64,000 nt of DNA from Aminipila sp047974845. GTDB lineage: Bacteria > Bacillota > Clostridia > Peptostreptococcales > Anaerovoracaceae. Shown one piece after another: positions 62,026 to 64,000 of the stretch. Location of the stretch: the NCBI GenBank assembly GCA_047974845.1, contig JBKECQ010000046.1:24849-88848 (forward strand). Direction: 5' to 3'. The first letter of the stretch is position 1. Every line of letters starts with the position of its first letter. The notes under the pieces are model-generated. The model saw nothing but the letters and a program-made list of their open reading frames with translations. It was not told the DNA's origin and did not search any database. A program made the translations under genes and the position numbers.

Positions 62026-63384
62026 ATGAGAAAACTATTTAGATTAGAAGAAAATAATACAAATGTAAGGACGGAAATTATCGCCGGTGCTACTACATTT
62101 TTATCAATGGCGTATATTCTTGCTGTAAACCCAAATATGTTGGCTGATGCAGGAATGGACAGTAATGCAGTTTTTACAGCGACGGCAATATCCGCAGCAG
62201 TAGCTACTTTAATAATGGCATTTTTATCCAACTATCCTGTAGCTTTGGCATCAGGTATGGGGTTAAATGCATATTTTACATATTCTGTATGTATACCATT
62301 GGCACAGCAGGGGATTAATGATCCATGGAAGATTGCGCTGACAGCAGTTTTACTGGAGGGAATTATTTTTATACTTTTATCAATTTGCAAGTTTAGGGAG
62401 AAGCTTATTAATGATGTGCCCCCTAACTTAAAGTATGGTATTACAGTAGGGATAGGCTTATTCATTACGTTAATTGGTCTTAGCAATGCAGGAATAGTTA
62501 TTGCAAGCAATTCTACTTTAGTGGACTTAGGCATTGTGCCTTCTGCTCCTTTTGCACTGGCATTTTTGGGATTTATAATTATATGTATTTTACATCACTA
62601 TAGAGTTATTTGCCCTATATTATGGGGAATGTTAGCTACTTGGGGATTTGGTATGTTAGCTCAATACATTGGCTGGTACGATGTTGATATAGAATTAGGG
62701 CACTTTACAGTGTTCCCTGAATTTAGTAACTTTGATTTTGTTCCTGCTATGCCATCTTTGTTTGCATTTGATTTTGGATTTATTACGGAGAACTTTATGC
62801 AGTTTGCTGTAATTGTATTTTCATTTTTATTTGTAGATTTATTTGATACTGTAGGTGGATTAATTGGAATAGCAGATAAAGCACAGCTGCTAGATGAAAA
62901 TGGCAAATTGCCAAAAGCCAGTGGAGCATTATTGTCTGATGCCATTGGTACTGTAGTTGGCGCGTGTTTGGGCACTTCTACAGTTACAACATATATGGAG
63001 AGTTGTGCAGGAGTTGGACAAGGTGGTAGAACGGGGCTGACATCTGTTTCAACAGCTGCGTTCTTTATTCTTGCGTTATTTTTCTCTCCAATTTTTTTAG
63101 CAATCCCGGGTTTCGCTACTGCGCCGGCTCTAATGTTTGTTGGGTGGCTCATGATTAGTTCCGTAAAGAAAATGAATTTTGAACATGATATTGCAGATTC
63201 CATTGGTGGTTTTGTTGCAATTATAATGATGCCTTTTACTTATTCCATTGCAAATGGCATTATGTTCGGAATATTAAGCTGGGTAATACTAAAAATATTT
63301 GCCGGAAAAGCTAAAGATATTCCATTAATAATGTGGATAAGTAGCATTTTGTTTATTCTTAGAATTATAACTATGATGATATAA
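62026..63384 (+). CDS. NCS2/AzgA-family purine permease (guanine/hypoxanthine type)
   Basis: 452 residues with about 12-14 helices. N-terminal EIIAGATTFLSMAYILAVNPNML is typical of the AzgA/PbuG branch, followed by the repeat SGMGLNAYFTYSVC and C-terminal TVVGACLGTSTVTTYMESCAGVGQGGRTGLTS. It imports guanine, hypoxanthine or adenine. AAAGGAAAACC precedes the ATG. I see no purine riboswitch in the 225-bp upstream region. Confidence 0.92.
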   Translation: MRKLFRLEENNTNVRTEIIAGATTFLSMAYILAVNPNMLADAGMDSNAVFTATAISAAVATLIMAFLSNYPVALASGMGLNAYFTYSVCIPLAQQGINDPWKIALTAVLLEGIIFILLSICKFREKLINDVPPNLKYGITVGIGLFITLIGLSNAGIVIASNSTLVDLGIVPSAPFALAFLGFIIICILHHYRVICPILWGMLATWGFGMLAQYIGWYDVDIELGHFTVFPEFSNFDFVPAMPSLFAFDFGFITENFMQFAVIVFSFLFVDLFDTVGGLIGIADKAQLLDENGKLPKASGALLSDAIGTVVGACLGTSTVTTYMESCAGVGQGGRTGLTSVSTAAFFILALFFSPIFLAIPGFATAPALMFVGWLMISSVKKMNFEHDIADSIGGFVAIIMMPFTYSIANGIMFGILSWVILKIFAGKAKDIPLIMWISSILFILRIITMMI

Positions 63385-64000
63385 AAGCGGTAAAACCTAT
63401 TTAGAGGACAATATAAAAAATATTTTGCATAAATAATTAAAAACTTTTAACATTTTGTTTGGAGCAAATATCTAATACTTTGAATCACAATCATTTATAA
63501 ATGTATATGTGCGACAATACAACCATAACTAAAATATATTATATATAATAGTAGGGATTTATTTTATAAATTAAAATAAAAAATAAAATGAAAAAAGTGT
63601 TGACACAAGGTGTTATCTTTGGTATTCTATTAAATCTGTACCGTTATACAGAAACCACATTTCAAAATACACAACATACTAAATCTTTTAGTTCAAGTAT
63701 AGGTCATAGTAATAATGAGCTAAATATGATATGACTACTAAAAAAAAATGTAGACAAGCTACCCGTGGGATGGTAAGATATAAAAGTACCCACAATAGCG
63801 GAACGCACTTGAAAAACTTAATTACTAAGTAACAAGAGCAATGAACAAAAAAAACTTCATATTAAAAAAGAAAAATTAAAGGAAACATTAAGTTTTTTAC
63901 ATACTAAGAACAACAACACTTGAAGCAAAGTGAAAACTAAGCTTCAATTGGTAAGATGACCAAAACTTGTTTTGGAAGTCAACGTACAATTTCTTAAAAA
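63385..64000 (+). other. Non-coding region with a strong promoter, possible rRNA operon leader
   Basis: TTGACA (63600-63605), 17 bp, TATTCT (63623-63628) is a strong sigma-A promoter. About 370 nt of purine-rich, ORF-free sequence follows to the window end, with a stem near 63767-63794 (GTGGG...CCCAC). This pattern fits the leader of an rRNA operon lying just beyond the edge, though no 16S sequence is visible here. No gene seen. Confidence 0.4.
63600..63628 (+). promoter_or_regulatory. Strong sigma-A promoter near right edge
   Basis: Perfect TTGACA -35, 17-bp spacer, TATTCT -10; no ORF begins within 370 bp, so a non-coding RNA operon is likely. Confidence 0.65.

Overview
The window is a 64 kb stretch of a low-GC, amino-acid-fermenting anaerobic Firmicute, most likely a clostridium of the Peptostreptococcaceae or Anaerovoracaceae type. 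The evidence is a complete oxidative ornithine-fermentation operon, sigma-54 enhancer-binding regulators, clostridial-type Shine-Dalgarno sites, AT-rich spacers, several amino-acid transporters and no respiratory genes. The genus cannot be fixed from this sequence alone.

Layout. 1-5.5 kb: the 3' part of an NtrC-type response regulator, a YjiH-family membrane protein, and an isochorismatase-fold hydrolase plus APC permease pair behind a consensus -24/-12 promoter. 5.8-16.6 kb: a PAS/AAA+/Fis regulator (RocR-like) and then ord-ortA-ortB-oraS-oraE-GNAT-glmL-orr. This operon turns L-ornithine via D-ornithine, 2,4-diaminopentanoate and 2-amino-4-oxopentanoate into acetyl-CoA and alanine; GlmL probably services the B12 mutase. 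16.7-22.6 kb: a chemoreceptor, a GIY-YIG protein, an acetolactate-synthase-like enzyme and CheV. 22.8-25.3 kb: molybdopterin genes moaA-moaC-mogA-MOSC. 25.4-28.8 kb: endonuclease IV, a GntR/FCD regulator and a divergent cysteine desulfidase-like (CyuA) gene. 29.4-33.9 kb: a full LIV-type ABC transporter. 34-42.8 kb: CDF metal exporter, D-serine dehydratase, TSCPD protein, S4-domain protein, secreted C69 dipeptidase, S51 peptidase, and an ECF S-component with a class-V aminotransferase. 43.2-47.6 kb: ureohydrolase, Lrp regulator, second ornithine/alanine-racemase-like gene, HxlR regulator, flavin-binding protein, and two tRNA-Lys genes with a truncated duplicate. 47.9-57.5 kb: LysP-like permease, small Asn-rich protein, two membrane proteins (one zinc-ribbon with a 12-bp coding repeat), a divergent PEP carboxykinase-like protein and a UPF0182 protein. 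57.7-64 kb: an orphan gene, an IS3-family element, a diguanylate cyclase, tRNA-Glu, a purine permease, and a strong promoter with a long non-coding leader running off the end, possibly of an rRNA operon.

The most interesting signals are regulatory. Two sigma-54 promoters are each preceded by a different long palindrome: GTGTAACC-N4-GGTTACAC for the hydrolase/permease operon, and TGCAAAWATATTTGCA for the ornithine operon. The second palindrome recurs over the -35 of the RocR-like gene, implying a self-controlled ornithine switch. Also notable are the Cys-rich tail on GlmL, the GNAT gene wired into the ornithine operon, the second racemase, the tRNA-Lys 3' duplication and the divergent PEPCK-like protein.
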